From contig NZ_BMRY01000001.1 of NCBI RefSeq assembly GCF_014648875.1, positions 1,161,304 to 1,225,303 of the forward strand: 64,000 nucleotides of DNA, written 5' to 3'. The translations under genes were made by a program, and so were the position numbers. The stretch is from Streptomyces parvus. GTDB taxonomy: Bacteria > Actinomycetota > Actinomycetes > Streptomycetales > Streptomycetaceae. Below, in pieces: positions 16,236 to 24,534 of this stretch (position 1 is its first letter; each line of letters starts with the position of its first letter). The notes beneath the pieces were generated by a model. It made no database searches. It saw nothing but the letters and a program-made list of their open reading frames with translations, and was not told the DNA's origin.

Positions 16236-17183
16236 TCACGTCTCGCGGCGGCCCGTTCGGCTGCGCACCGCGCCGATGCTCGCCCCGATGACCAGGGCGA
16301 TGGCGAGGGCGTCCGTCGTGGAGAGGGCCTGGTCGAGGATGAGGAAGCCCGCACCGGCGGCGATGGCCGGCTCCAGGCTCATCATCACGGCGAACGTGGG
16401 CGCGGGCAGCCGGCGCAGGGCCATCAGCTCCAGGGTGTACGGGAGCACCGAGCTGAGGACCGCCACCGCCGCGCCGAGCGCCACCGTGGACGGGACCGTG
16501 AGCTTCGCCCCGGACTCGATGATGCCGAGCGGCAGCGAGAGGACCGCGGCGACCACCATCGCCAGCGCGAGCCCGTCCGCCTGCGGGAAGCGGCGGCCGG
16601 TGCGGGCGCTGAAGACGATGTACGCCGCCCACATCGCCCCGGCCGCCAGGGCGAAGGCCGCGCCGAGCGGGTCGAGGCGGTCGAAGCCGCCGCCGCCCAG
16701 CAGGACCACGCCGACGAGGGCGAGCCCGGCCCACAGGACGTTGATCAGGCGGCGGGAGGCGAAGACCGAGAGGGCGAGCGGGCCGAGCACCTCCAGGGTG
16801 ACGGCGATACCGAGCGGGATCCGGTCCAGCGCCAGGTAGAAGAGCGTGTTCATGCCGCCCATCGCGACACCGAAGGCCAGCACCGTGCCCCAGTCGGCGC
16901 GCGAGTGGCCGCGCAGCTTCGGGCGGCAGATCACCAGCAGGATCAGCGCGGCGGCGGCCAGCCGCAGGGTGACGACGCCCAGCGCGCCCGCCTTCGGCAT
17001 CAGCAGCGCCGCGACGGCCGAGCCGAACTGGACGGACAGGCCACCGGCGATCACCAGGGCGATCGGCGCCAGCGCCGCCCGGCGGTCGGCCCAGGACCGT
17101 CCGGTGCCTTCGAGCGCCGTCACCGCTTCGGGTACGGCGACGGTTGCGGCGGCCGGTTCGGCGGCGCTGCGCTGGTCGTTCAC
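16236..17183 (-). CDS. EamA/RhtA-family transporter (DMT superfamily)
   Basis: GTG 17183, behind GGAAGG, gives 315 residues. About ten hydrophobic segments are readable, for example APIALVIAGGLSVQFGSAVA, VVTLRLAAAALILLVIC and LWAGLALVGVVLLGGGG, in two EamA repeats. The motif FYLALDRIPLGIAVTLEVLG and the C-terminal LMALRRLPAPTFAVMMSLEP match RhtA-type threonine/homoserine or metabolite exporters. It is divergent from a LysR gene, across a 15-base palindrome at 17213-17227. The LysR protein therefore probably controls this exporter; the substrate is unknown. Confidence 0.85.
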   Translation of the reverse strand: MNDQRSAAEPAAATVAVPEAVTALEGTGRSWADRRAALAPIALVIAGGLSVQFGSAVAALLMPKAGALGVVTLRLAAAALILLVICRPKLRGHSRADWGTVLAFGVAMGGMNTLFYLALDRIPLGIAVTLEVLGPLALSVFASRRLINVLWAGLALVGVVLLGGGGFDRLDPLGAAFALAAGAMWAAYIVFSARTGRRFPQADGLALAMVVAAVLSLPLGIIESGAKLTVPSTVALGAAVAVLSSVLPYTLELMALRRLPAPTFAVMMSLEPAIAAGAGFLILDQALSTTDALAIALVIGASIGAVRSRTGRRET

Positions 17184-17212
17184 GGGGGCCTTCCGGGAGA
17201 AGCGAGTAGGTA

Positions 17213-17227
17213 CAGTGCAATGCACTG
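17213..17227. promoter_or_regulatory. Palindrome in the EamA/LysR divergent promoter
   Basis: CAGTGCA-A-TGCACTG is a perfect 15-base inverted repeat. It sits 30 bases from the EamA start and 107 bases from the LysR start. It is a good candidate recognition site for the adjacent LysR-type regulator. Confidence 0.55.
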
Positions 17228-17333
17228 GGCGGTACAGGATGAGAAACCCTGTCCGCCACGGGTTTCCCTTCACGGTAAGGACGCCCGCGCGTTCCGTGAA
17301 ATGCCCGTCACGCTCTCGTTATGCTTCCCGCGC

Positions 17334-18260
17334 ATGAACGAGGAACCCTCCCCCGGCCGCCCCGTGGAACTCCGGCATCTGCGGGCCTTCCTCGCGGTCG
17401 CCGACGAGCTCAACATCACGCGCGCCGCCGCCCGCCTCCGGCTGACCCAGCCCGCCGTGTCCCGCACCCTCGCCGCGCTGGAACGGCACCTCGGGGTCCG
17501 GCTCGTCGACCGTTCCACCCACCACCTCGCCCTCACCCCCGACGGCGTCGCCTTCCGCGACAAGGCCGCCACCGCGGTCGCCGCCTTCGACGAGGCACTC
17601 GACTCCGGGCGGCTGCGCACCTGGCCACTGCGGCTCGGGCACGCCTGGTCCGCGTTCGGGCCGTACACCACACCGCTGCTGCGGACCTGGCAGGAGCGGT
17701 TCCCGGGCACCCCGCTGGAGCTGCTCCGGATCGACGACCGCACCGCCGGGCTGACCCGGGGCGAGGTCGACGCGGCGCTGCTGCGCGGTCCTGTGGACGC
17801 GCCGGGGCTGGTCGCCGAGGTGCTGTTCACCGAGGTGCGGGTGGCGGCGGTGACCGCGGACGGGCCGCTCGCCGCGCGCCCCTCGCTCGAACTGGCCGAT
17901 CTCGTGGACGGCCCCGTCGTCCTGAACACCGTCTCCGGCACCACCACCGTGGACCTGTGGCCACCGCACGCCCGCCCGGCCGCCACCCTCACGGTCGGCA
18001 ACACCGACGACTGGCTCACCGCCATCGCCGCCGGCCGCGGCAGCGGGGTGTCCACCGCGTCGACCGCGGAGCTGCACCCGCACGCTGGGGTCGCCTACGT
18101 CCCGCTCGACGATGCCCCGGGCGTCCCGGTCCTGCTCGCCCGCCGGGACGCCCCCGGGCACCCGAAACTCCCCCAACTCGTTTCGCTGGCCCGGGAGATC
18201 ATCGCCCGGGACCCGGCTCGCCGACCCCCGGAGCGGGCTCCGGGAGAGCCTCCGCGATGA
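17334..18260 (+). CDS. LysR-family transcriptional regulator
   Basis: This 308-residue protein begins with a classic LysR HTH at about residues 12-70: VELRHLRAFLAVADELNITR, AARLRLTQPAVSRTLAALER and LGVRLVDRS. The effector domain (LRLGHAWSAFGPYTTPLLR through GVAYVPLDDAPGVPVLLARR) follows. It is divergent from the EamA exporter. Its last 62 bases overlap the convergent FAD/Fe-S oxidoreductase gene; the tail is Pro/Arg-rich and may be dispensable. Autoregulation through the shared intergenic palindrome is likely, as in most LysR pairs. Confidence 0.88.
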   Translation: MNEEPSPGRPVELRHLRAFLAVADELNITRAAARLRLTQPAVSRTLAALERHLGVRLVDRSTHHLALTPDGVAFRDKAATAVAAFDEALDSGRLRTWPLRLGHAWSAFGPYTTPLLRTWQERFPGTPLELLRIDDRTAGLTRGEVDAALLRGPVDAPGLVAEVLFTEVRVAAVTADGPLAARPSLELADLVDGPVVLNTVSGTTTVDLWPPHARPAATLTVGNTDDWLTAIAAGRGSGVSTASTAELHPHAGVAYVPLDDAPGVPVLLARRDAPGHPKLPQLVSLAREIIARDPARRPPERAPGEPPR

Positions 18261-21201
18261 CCTCCGCCAGGTGCCGGGCCCGCCGCCCGGCCAGCTGGTC
18301 GAGCTGCGTGCGGCAGGAGAAGCCGTCCGCGAGGAGTTCCGTCCCGGGCTCCGCCTCCCGTACGGCGGGGAGCAGCCGCTCCTCCGCGCAGGCGACGGAC
18401 ACCTCCCAATGGCCTTTCTCGAAGCCGAAGTTGCCCGCGAGTCCGCAGCAGCCGCCGCTGAGTTCGCCGGTCAGGCCCAGCCGTTCACGCAGTCGCCGCT
18501 CCGCCGCGTCGCCGAGGACCGCGTGCTGGTGGCAGTGCGTCTGGCCGGCGGCCGGCCGGTCCAGGCGCGGCGGCGTCCAGTCGGGGGCGTACTCCTCCAG
18601 GTACTGGGCGAACGTCCGCACGGCCGAGGCAAGTTCGGCGGCGCGCGGGTCGCCGGGGAGGAGTTCGGGCAGATCGGTGCGGAGGGTGGCGGCGCAGCTC
18701 GGCTCCAGGACGACGAGCGGCTCGCCGGGGAAGAGGTCCAGCCGGTCCAGGGTGCGGCGCATCACCCGGCGGGCCGCGTCGAGCTGGCCCGTCGACACGT
18801 AGGTGAGGCCGCAGCACAGGCCGGGGACGGGCGGCGGCAGCACCGTACGTCCCGTCGCCTCCTCCAGGACCCGCACCGCCGCCCGGCCCACCTGCGGGGA
18901 CAGGTGCTCGGTGAAGGTGTCCGCCCAGAGGTGCACCACCCGGCTGGCCGAGAGGATCCGGGTCCCGCGCCCCTGCCTCCGGCGCAGCCACCGGCTGTAC
19001 GTCTCGGTCGCCAGCACCGGGATCGTCCGCTCGGGTGCGATCCCCGCCAGCCGCTTCGCGAGCGCGGCGAGCGGGCGCAGCCGGGCGAGGGCGTTGAGCG
19101 GGCGGGCGAAGGGGCGCGCGAGGCGCAGCCACTGCGGGAGGCGGCCCATCGCGTAGTGGGCGGCGGGCCTGAGCCTGGACTTGTAGTGGTGGTGCAGGAA
19201 CTCCGCCTTGTACGTGGCCATGTCGACGCCCACCGGGCAGTCGCTGCGGCAGCCCTTGCAGGACAGGCAGAGGTCGAGCGCGTCCCGGACCTCCGTGCTG
19301 CGCCAGCCGTCCGTGATGACCTCGCCCGCCAGCATCTCGTGGAGGAGCCGGGCCCGGCCCCGGGTCGAGTGGGCCTCCTCCCCCGTCGCACGGAAGGACG
19401 GGCACATGACGCCCGCGCCGCTCGCCTCCTCCGTACGGCACTTGGCGACGCCGACGCAGCGGCGGACCGCGCCCGCGAAGTCCCCGCCGTCCTGCGGATA
19501 GCCGAACTCCACGTCGACCGGGCCCTTCGGGAGGACCGCGAAGCGCAGGTTCGTATCGAGGCGGTCCGGGCGGGCCAGCATCCCCGGGTTCAGGCCGCCG
19601 TCCGGGTCCCACAGGTCCTTGAACCGGCCGAAGAGGGCGACGAGTTCGTCCCCGTACATCCGGGGCAGCAGCTCCGCGCGCGCCTGCCCGTCGCCGTGCT
19701 CGCCGCTGAGGGAGCCGCCGTGCGCGACGACGAGGTCGGCCGTCTCCTCGGAGAACCGGCGGAAGCGGGCCACCCCGGCCTCGGTGATCAGGTCGAAGTC
19801 GATGCGGACGTGGATGCAGCCGTCGCCGAAGTGGCCGTACGGGGTGCCCCGCAGGCCGTGTTCGGCGAGGAGCGCGCGGAAGTCGCGGAGGTACGCGCCG
19901 AGCCGGGCGGGCGGGACCGCGCAGTCCTCCCAGCCGGGCCAGGCCTCTCCCCCACGTCCGGCTGCGCTCCCGCGGGAGGTGCCCCCCTCGTCGGGCATCC
20001 GGGTCGCGGTCCCGGCGGCGTCCTCGCGGATCCGCCACAGCGCCCGCTGCCCGGCCGGGTCGGTGACGACGGTCCCGTCCACCGCGTCGGCCGCCCGCAG
20101 GACGCGTTCGGCGTGGGCGCGGGCCTCGGCCCCGGTGGCCCCGCCGGTCTCGACGAAGAGCCAGGCGGCCCCGCGCGGCAGCAGCCCGGCCGGTTCGCGT
20201 ACGAGGTCGGCGGCCATGCCCTCGACGGTGAGCGGGCCGTACGGGAGGAGGCCCGGGGCGGCCTCGGCGGCGGCGGACTCGTCGGCGTACCCGAGGACGG
20301 CCAGGGCGCGGGCGCGCGGCGCTTCGACCAGGCGCACGGTGGCCTCAGTGACGACGCCGAGGGTGCCCTCGCTGCCGCAGAACGCCCGGACCGGGTCGGG
20401 GCCGCCGGGGTGTTCGGGGAGCAGCGCGTCGAGGGCGTACCCGGAGATGCGGCGCGGGAGGTCGGGGTAGCCGGTGCGCAGGAGGGCGAGGTGGGAGGCG
20501 ACGAGTTCGCTCACGCCCGGGGGGCCTTGGGGTGCCCCCGCCCCGCGTGCGCCGGCGCTCGCCGGGCCCGTGCCGCTCCCCTGTTCCAGCCGCAGCGCCT
20601 CACCCCCGTACCGGACCACCGACAGCCCCCGCACGTTGTCCGCCGTCGTGCCCCAGGCCACCGAGTGCGCGCCGCAGGAGTTGTTGCCGATCATCCCGCC
20701 GAGGGTGCAGCGGCTGTGGGTGGACGGGTCGGGGCCGAAGGTCAGTCCGTGGGGTGCGGCGGCGGCCCGCAGATCGTCCAGGATCACGCCGGGCTGGACG
20801 ACGGCCGTGCGGGCGGCGGGGTCCAGGTCGAGGATCGTCCGCAGATGGCGGGTGAGGTCGAGGACGAGGCCGGTGCCGGTGGCCTGTCCGGCGATGGACG
20901 TGCCGCCGCCGCGCGGGACGACCGGCACCCCGTACTCCTGGCAGACCATCAGCGCGGCCGCGACGTCGTCGGCGTCGCGCGGGGCGAGCACACCGAGGGG
21001 GACGCGGCGGTAGTTGGACGCGTCCATCGTCGTCAACGCCCGGGCGGCGGGCCCGAAGTCGCTCGTGCCGCGCACGGCGGAGCGGAGCGCGGCGACGAAA
21101 GCCGGGGAGGCCGCGGGAGCACGTGATGCCGCGGGAGCACGTGACGCCGTGGCAGACGGTCCTGCGGGCGGTCCGGTATGCGGTCGATGTTGTTCGGCCA
21201 T
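18199..21201 (-). CDS. FAD- and Fe-S-containing oxidoreductase (GlcD/D-lactate dehydrogenase type, fused to CCG domains)
   Basis: From ATG 21201 the protein has 1000 residues. The N-terminal FAD_binding_4 domain reads PVVPRGGGTSIAGQATG, with NNSCGAHSVAWG and CTLGGMIGNNSCG nearby, followed by an FAD-oxidase C domain. A ferredoxin-like CLSCKGCRSDCPVG marks the Fe-S region, preceded by VMCPSFRATGEEAHSTRGRA. Two CCG-type segments (CCGLTYVSTGQ, GGCCGLAGNFGFEKG) close it. Such fusions oxidise D-lactate, glycolate or other 2-hydroxyacids and feed the respiratory chain. The long Ala-rich N-terminus is variable, and the upstream frame to 21324 is unlikely to be translated. The acceptor and substrate are not resolvable. 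Confidence 0.88.
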   Translation of the reverse strand: MAEQHRPHTGPPAGPSATASRAPAASRAPAASPAFVAALRSAVRGTSDFGPAARALTTMDASNYRRVPLGVLAPRDADDVAAALMVCQEYGVPVVPRGGGTSIAGQATGTGLVLDLTRHLRTILDLDPAARTAVVQPGVILDDLRAAAAPHGLTFGPDPSTHSRCTLGGMIGNNSCGAHSVAWGTTADNVRGLSVVRYGGEALRLEQGSGTGPASAGARGAGAPQGPPGVSELVASHLALLRTGYPDLPRRISGYALDALLPEHPGGPDPVRAFCGSEGTLGVVTEATVRLVEAPRARALAVLGYADESAAAEAAPGLLPYGPLTVEGMAADLVREPAGLLPRGAAWLFVETGGATGAEARAHAERVLRAADAVDGTVVTDPAGQRALWRIREDAAGTATRMPDEGGTSRGSAAGRGGEAWPGWEDCAVPPARLGAYLRDFRALLAEHGLRGTPYGHFGDGCIHVRIDFDLITEAGVARFRRFSEETADLVVAHGGSLSGEHGDGQARAELLPRMYGDELVALFGRFKDLWDPDGGLNPGMLARPDRLDTNLRFAVLPKGPVDVEFGYPQDGGDFAGAVRRCVGVAKCRTEEASGAGVMCPSFRATGEEAHSTRGRARLLHEMLAGEVITDGWRSTEVRDALDLCLSCKGCRSDCPVGVDMATYKAEFLHHHYKSRLRPAAHYAMGRLPQWLRLARPFARPLNALARLRPLAALAKRLAGIAPERTIPVLATETYSRWLRRRQGRGTRILSASRVVHLWADTFTEHLSPQVGRAAVRVLEEATGRTVLPPPVPGLCCGLTYVSTGQLDAARRVMRRTLDRLDLFPGEPLVVLEPSCAATLRTDLPELLPGDPRAAELASAVRTFAQYLEEYAPDWTPPRLDRPAAGQTHCHQHAVLGDAAERRLRERLGLTGELSGGCCGLAGNFGFEKGHWEVSVACAEERLLPAVREAEPGTELLADGFSCRTQLDQLAGRRARHLAEVIAEALPEPAPGVGEPGPGR

Positions 21202-21303
21202 TGCTTCAGCATGCCGCCGGTACAGATGAACTCTTGGGATGCGCACGGATGAAAGTGCACAAGCCGCGCAAAAAAGCCCACAAGATCTTCCCAAACAGAC
21301 CGT

Positions 21304-21349
21304 CAAGTCTCCTATAGTGACCAAGACTTGCGCAGGAACTATCAGTTCC
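21304..21349. promoter_or_regulatory. Two inverted repeats upstream of the conservon
   Basis: CAAGTCT (21304-21310) pairs with AGACTTG (21324-21330) around a loop containing TATAGT, a fair -10 box. Directly after it GGAACT-ATC-AGTTCC (21335-21349) is a perfect palindrome. Both lie in the 271-base gap between the oxidoreductase start and the conservon, so they are probable control sites for one or both. Confidence 0.45.
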
Positions 21350-21472
21350 AGTTGTGCAGGATCGCCCGCACCCGTGACGAAGTGTCCTGAATTCGCCGCA
21401 CCAGCACCGCCCGAACCGCCCTACTGCCCCACCGCCCTGCCACCCCGCACCGTCCGCCACCGAGGACTCCGA

Positions 21473-23095
21473 TTGCGCCCCTCACACCGGCCCACCGCTC
21501 TCGCCCTGCTGATATCGGCAGCCGCAACCGGCACGCTGACCCTGTGGGCCGTCGCCGCCGCCCCTGACACGGTACGGACCCCGCTGGCCTGGGGCGCGGG
21601 CGCGGCCGCCGTGCTGCTGAGCGTCTGCGTGGCCGTCACCGTCCACACCCTGGGGACCGCGCGGACGCTGCGCACCCTGCGGGCCGCCGACGCCCAGCGG
21701 TTCACCTCCGAGACCTCGCGCCTGGTCTCCGCCTCCGCCGTCGAGGCCCAGCGCTTCACGGCGGAGACGGCCCGGATCAAGGGCGCCGCCGCCTCCGAGA
21801 CCTCCCGGCTCGTCGCCGAGGCCCGCGCCGAGAACGAGCGGATCGTCGCGGCGGCCGCCGCCGAACAGGCCCGTCTCCACCTCAGCATCGACCGCCTGAC
21901 GGCCCGTGCGAGCCGCGCCGAGACCGAGCGCTCCGCGGCCGTCGCCGCCTGCGCCAACGCGGCGGGCCGGATGCAGGCCCTGTCCACCAGCATGCTGGCC
22001 GACCTCCGCGAGATGGAGCACCGGCACACCGACGAGTCCGTGCTCGGGGACCTGCTCCACCTGGACCACCGCACGGCCCAGGCGGGCCGTCTCGCCGACT
22101 CCATCGCCGTGCTGACCGGGGCCCGTTCCGGCCGGCGCTGGGCGAAGCCGATCGTCATGGAGTCGATCCTGCGCGGCGCGATGGGCCGGATCGGCAGCTA
22201 CCAGCGGGTGCGCCTCCACTCCACCAGCGATGTCTCCATCGCCGGTCACGCGGCCGAGGGCGTCATGCACGCGCTCGCCGAACTCCTCGACAACGCGGCG
22301 AACTTCTCGCCGCCCACCGCCGAGGTGCACGTGTACGTGGAGGAGGTCCCGGCGGGCATCGTCATCACCGTGGAGGACAGCGGGCTCGTCATGAGCGAGG
22401 TGCAGCTGCGCCGCGCCGAGCGGGCGGTCTCCGCCGACCACCAGAACCTCACCAACCTCTCCGGCACCCGCCTCGGACTCGCGGTCGTCGGCCGGCTGGC
22501 CCGTAAGCACGGCCTCACCGTCTCCTTCCGGCCGTCCGCACGCGGCGGCACGGGCGCGCTGATGATGCTCCCTCAGGAGCTGATCTCCCGCGCGGTCGCA
22601 CCGGCCCCGGCACCGGCGACGGCTGCACCGGCGGCACCTGTGGCAGCGACCGCGCCGACGGCCCCGGCAGCCACACCGGCCCCCGCGGACACCGCCCCCG
22701 CCGTCGAACTCCCCGCCGAGCCCGAGCCCTCGCACTCCTCGGCCGCCGGACCGGACCCCGCCGATGCCGTGCCCGCGGCCCGGTCCCTCGACGCGGACGA
22801 CGCCTCCACGCCCCTGACCCCGGCGGCGGAGCCGGAGCCGGAGCCGGAGGCTGTCCCCGAGTCCGGCTCCGAGTCCACCGGCAGCGTGCCCGAGTTCGGC
22901 GAGAGCGGCCTGCCCAAGCGCCGCCGCGGCCGGACGCTGGCCGCCGCCGAAGCCCGTACCGGCAACGCCGCCCCCGGCGGAGCCGACACCCCCCGGGCCC
23001 GTACCACCGACCCGAAGGTCCAGGCAGCGCGCTTCAGCACCTTCAGCAAGGCGGTACGAGCCAACTCCCCGCACCCGGAAGGCAACACCCGATGA
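21473..23095 (+). CDS. cvnA: Conservon sensor-kinase-like protein CvnA (RarA-like)
   Basis: TTG 21473 behind GAGGA gives 540 residues; the frame is open further upstream but Pro-rich. Two membrane segments (about 8-29 and 40-60) are followed by a long Ala-rich coiled coil with repeated RFTxET/SETSRLV units. A histidine-kinase-like ATPase domain then shows the N-box ELLDNAANFSPP (about 269-280) and GTRLGLAVVGRLARKHG (about 332-348). As usual for CvnA proteins I see no phospho-acceptor His box. The C-terminal 170 residues are Pro/Ala/Glu-rich and disordered. Conservon products assemble a membrane-associated G-protein-like signalling complex. It overlaps cvnB by four bases. Confidence 0.85.
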   Translation: MRPSHRPTALALLISAAATGTLTLWAVAAAPDTVRTPLAWGAGAAAVLLSVCVAVTVHTLGTARTLRTLRAADAQRFTSETSRLVSASAVEAQRFTAETARIKGAAASETSRLVAEARAENERIVAAAAAEQARLHLSIDRLTARASRAETERSAAVAACANAAGRMQALSTSMLADLREMEHRHTDESVLGDLLHLDHRTAQAGRLADSIAVLTGARSGRRWAKPIVMESILRGAMGRIGSYQRVRLHSTSDVSIAGHAAEGVMHALAELLDNAANFSPPTAEVHVYVEEVPAGIVITVEDSGLVMSEVQLRRAERAVSADHQNLTNLSGTRLGLAVVGRLARKHGLTVSFRPSARGGTGALMMLPQELISRAVAPAPAPATAAPAAPVAATAPTAPAATPAPADTAPAVELPAEPEPSHSSAAGPDPADAVPAARSLDADDASTPLTPAAEPEPEPEAVPESGSESTGSVPEFGESGLPKRRRGRTLAAAEARTGNAAPGGADTPRARTTDPKVQAARFSTFSKAVRANSPHPEGNTR

Positions 23096-23511
23096 CCGCG
23101 ACCACCGACGAGAAGCTCAACTGGCTGCTGGAGGGGCTGCTCGACCGCACCCCCGGTACCCGCCACGCCCTCGTCCTGTCCCGCGACGGCCTCAAGCTGT
23201 GCCGCACCCCCGAGCTCTCCGTCGACCAGGCCGACCAGCTGGCCGCCATCTCCGCCGGGATCCAGAGCCTGTCGCACGGCGCGTCCATCGAGTTCGGCGA
23301 CGGCACCGGCGGCGTACGGTCCGCGATGGCCGAGTTCTACGGCGGCGTGCTGTTCATCGTCGAGGCGGGGGCCGGGGCCCACCTGGCCGTCGTCGCCGAC
23401 GAGGACTCCGACGTGGGCCTCGTCGGACACAACATGAGCGAGCTCGTCGAGCAGCTCGGCGAGCACCTCGTCGCGCCGCCGCGCGAACCCGCCGAGGTCC
23501 CGGCCGTATGA
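23092..23511 (+). CDS. cvnB: Roadblock/LC7-domain protein CvnB
   Basis: At 139 residues, the roadblock/LC7 fold covers most of the protein: EKLNWLLEGLLDRTPGTRHALVLSRDG, ADQLAAISAGIQSLSHG and GGVLFIVEAGAGAHLAVVADE. In conservons this protein forms a complex with the GTPase and acts as its likely regulator. Its ATG overlaps the cvnA stop and its stop overlaps the cvnC start (ATGA in both cases), so stoichiometric coupled translation is expected. Confidence 0.9.
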   Translation: MTATTDEKLNWLLEGLLDRTPGTRHALVLSRDGLKLCRTPELSVDQADQLAAISAGIQSLSHGASIEFGDGTGGVRSAMAEFYGGVLFIVEAGAGAHLAVVADEDSDVGLVGHNMSELVEQLGEHLVAPPREPAEVPAV

Positions 23512-23879
23512 CGACGGCGCCCCGCCCCCGACCGGGCCGCGACGACGATCCGGACCGGCTGTACACCCTCACCGGGGGCCGCAGCCGGTCCGACTCCGCC
23601 GCCTTCGACCTGGTGACGCTCGTCGTCGCCGAGTGCGACCCGTCCCCGGGGATGCAGTCCGAGCACGTCTCGATCCTGCGGATGTGCCAGGGCCCCACCG
23701 CCGTCGTCGAGATCGCCGCGAGCCTGAACCTGCCGGTCAGCATCGTCCGCATCCTGCTCTGCGACCTGCTCGACACCGGCCGGATCAGCGCCCGCCACCC
23801 CCGTACAGCCCGTGTCGCGGACCGGCTCCCCGACCCCGACATCCTGGAACAGGTGCTCGTTGGACTCCGCAACCTCTGA
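23508..23879 (+). CDS. cvnC: DUF742 protein CvnC
   Basis: This 123-residue protein carries the DUF742 pattern RLYTLTGGRSRS, FDLVTLVVAE, SEHVSILRMCQGPTAVVEIA and VSIVRILLCDLLDTGRI. DUF742 has a winged-helix-like arrangement and is a constant member of conservons. Its exact role is unresolved, possibly an adaptor between the sensor-like protein and the GTPase. It overlaps cvnB by four bases. The cvnD start lies within its last codons. Confidence 0.9.
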   Translation: MTTAPRPRPGRDDDPDRLYTLTGGRSRSDSAAFDLVTLVVAECDPSPGMQSEHVSILRMCQGPTAVVEIAASLNLPVSIVRILLCDLLDTGRISARHPRTARVADRLPDPDILEQVLVGLRNL

Positions 23880-24534
23880 CCGCGCCACCCTGAGCTCCAC
23901 CGCCGACAACGGACTCAAGATCGTTGTCGTGGGCGGCTTCGGCGTCGGCAAGACCACCATGGTCCGATCCGTGAGCGAGATCCGTCCGCTCAACACGGAG
24001 GAGACCATGACCCGCGCGGGCGAGGCCGTCGACGACCTCGACGGCGTCCACGCCAAGACGTCCACCACGGTGGCGTTCGACTTCGGCCGCATCACGCTCG
24101 ACGAGCGCTCCGTGCTGTACCTCTTCGGCGCGCCCGGACAGGAGCGGTTCTGGTTCCTGTGGGACCGGCTGTTCTCCGGCACGCTCGGCGCGGTCGTCCT
24201 CGTCGACACCCGCCGCCTCGCCGACTCCTGGTACGCCATCGACCGCCTGGAGCACCACGGCACGCCGTTCATCGTGGCGTGCAACGACTTCGGCGGCCCG
24301 CTCCACAGCGAGCAGCAGATCCGGGAGGCCCTGGACCTCTCCGAGGACGTACCGCTGGTGGAGTGCGACGCGCGTGACCGGTCCTCCAGCAAGTACGTGC
24401 TGATCACGCTCGTCGAGCATCTCGCCGCGCTCTCCGCCGCCCGCCTCCAGGCCGCCGGGACGACCGCCTCCGCGGCGGCCGCGCCCACGGCGGCCCTGGC
24501 GGCGGCCGGCCCGACCCCGGAGCCCGCCCCGTGA
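23860..24534 (+). CDS. cvnD: Conservon small GTPase CvnD
   Basis: TTG 23860, preceded by GGAACAGG and overlapping cvnC by 20 bases, gives 224 residues. The P-loop GGFGVGKTT is at about 23-31. Switch II reads FGAPGQERF, with Ala where Ras-like proteins have the DxxG Asp, and the base-recognition motif is CNDF rather than NKxD. Both features are typical of this MglA/Cvn-type group. An Ala-rich tail of about 30 residues follows the domain. The protein probably cycles between membrane complex and cytosol in a GTP-dependent manner. It overlaps the P450 gene by four bases. Confidence 0.9.
   Translation: MDSATSDRATLSSTADNGLKIVVVGGFGVGKTTMVRSVSEIRPLNTEETMTRAGEAVDDLDGVHAKTSTTVAFDFGRITLDERSVLYLFGAPGQERFWFLWDRLFSGTLGAVVLVDTRRLADSWYAIDRLEHHGTPFIVACNDFGGPLHSEQQIREALDLSEDVPLVECDARDRSSSKYVLITLVEHLAALSAARLQAAGTTASAAAAPTAALAAAGPTPEPAP

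Noticed and set aside
21239..21472. Longer CvnA start at 21239
   Set aside because: The extension is Pro/Ser-rich and crosses the palindromic promoter region. TTG 21473 has GAGGA in front and leads directly to the first membrane helix.
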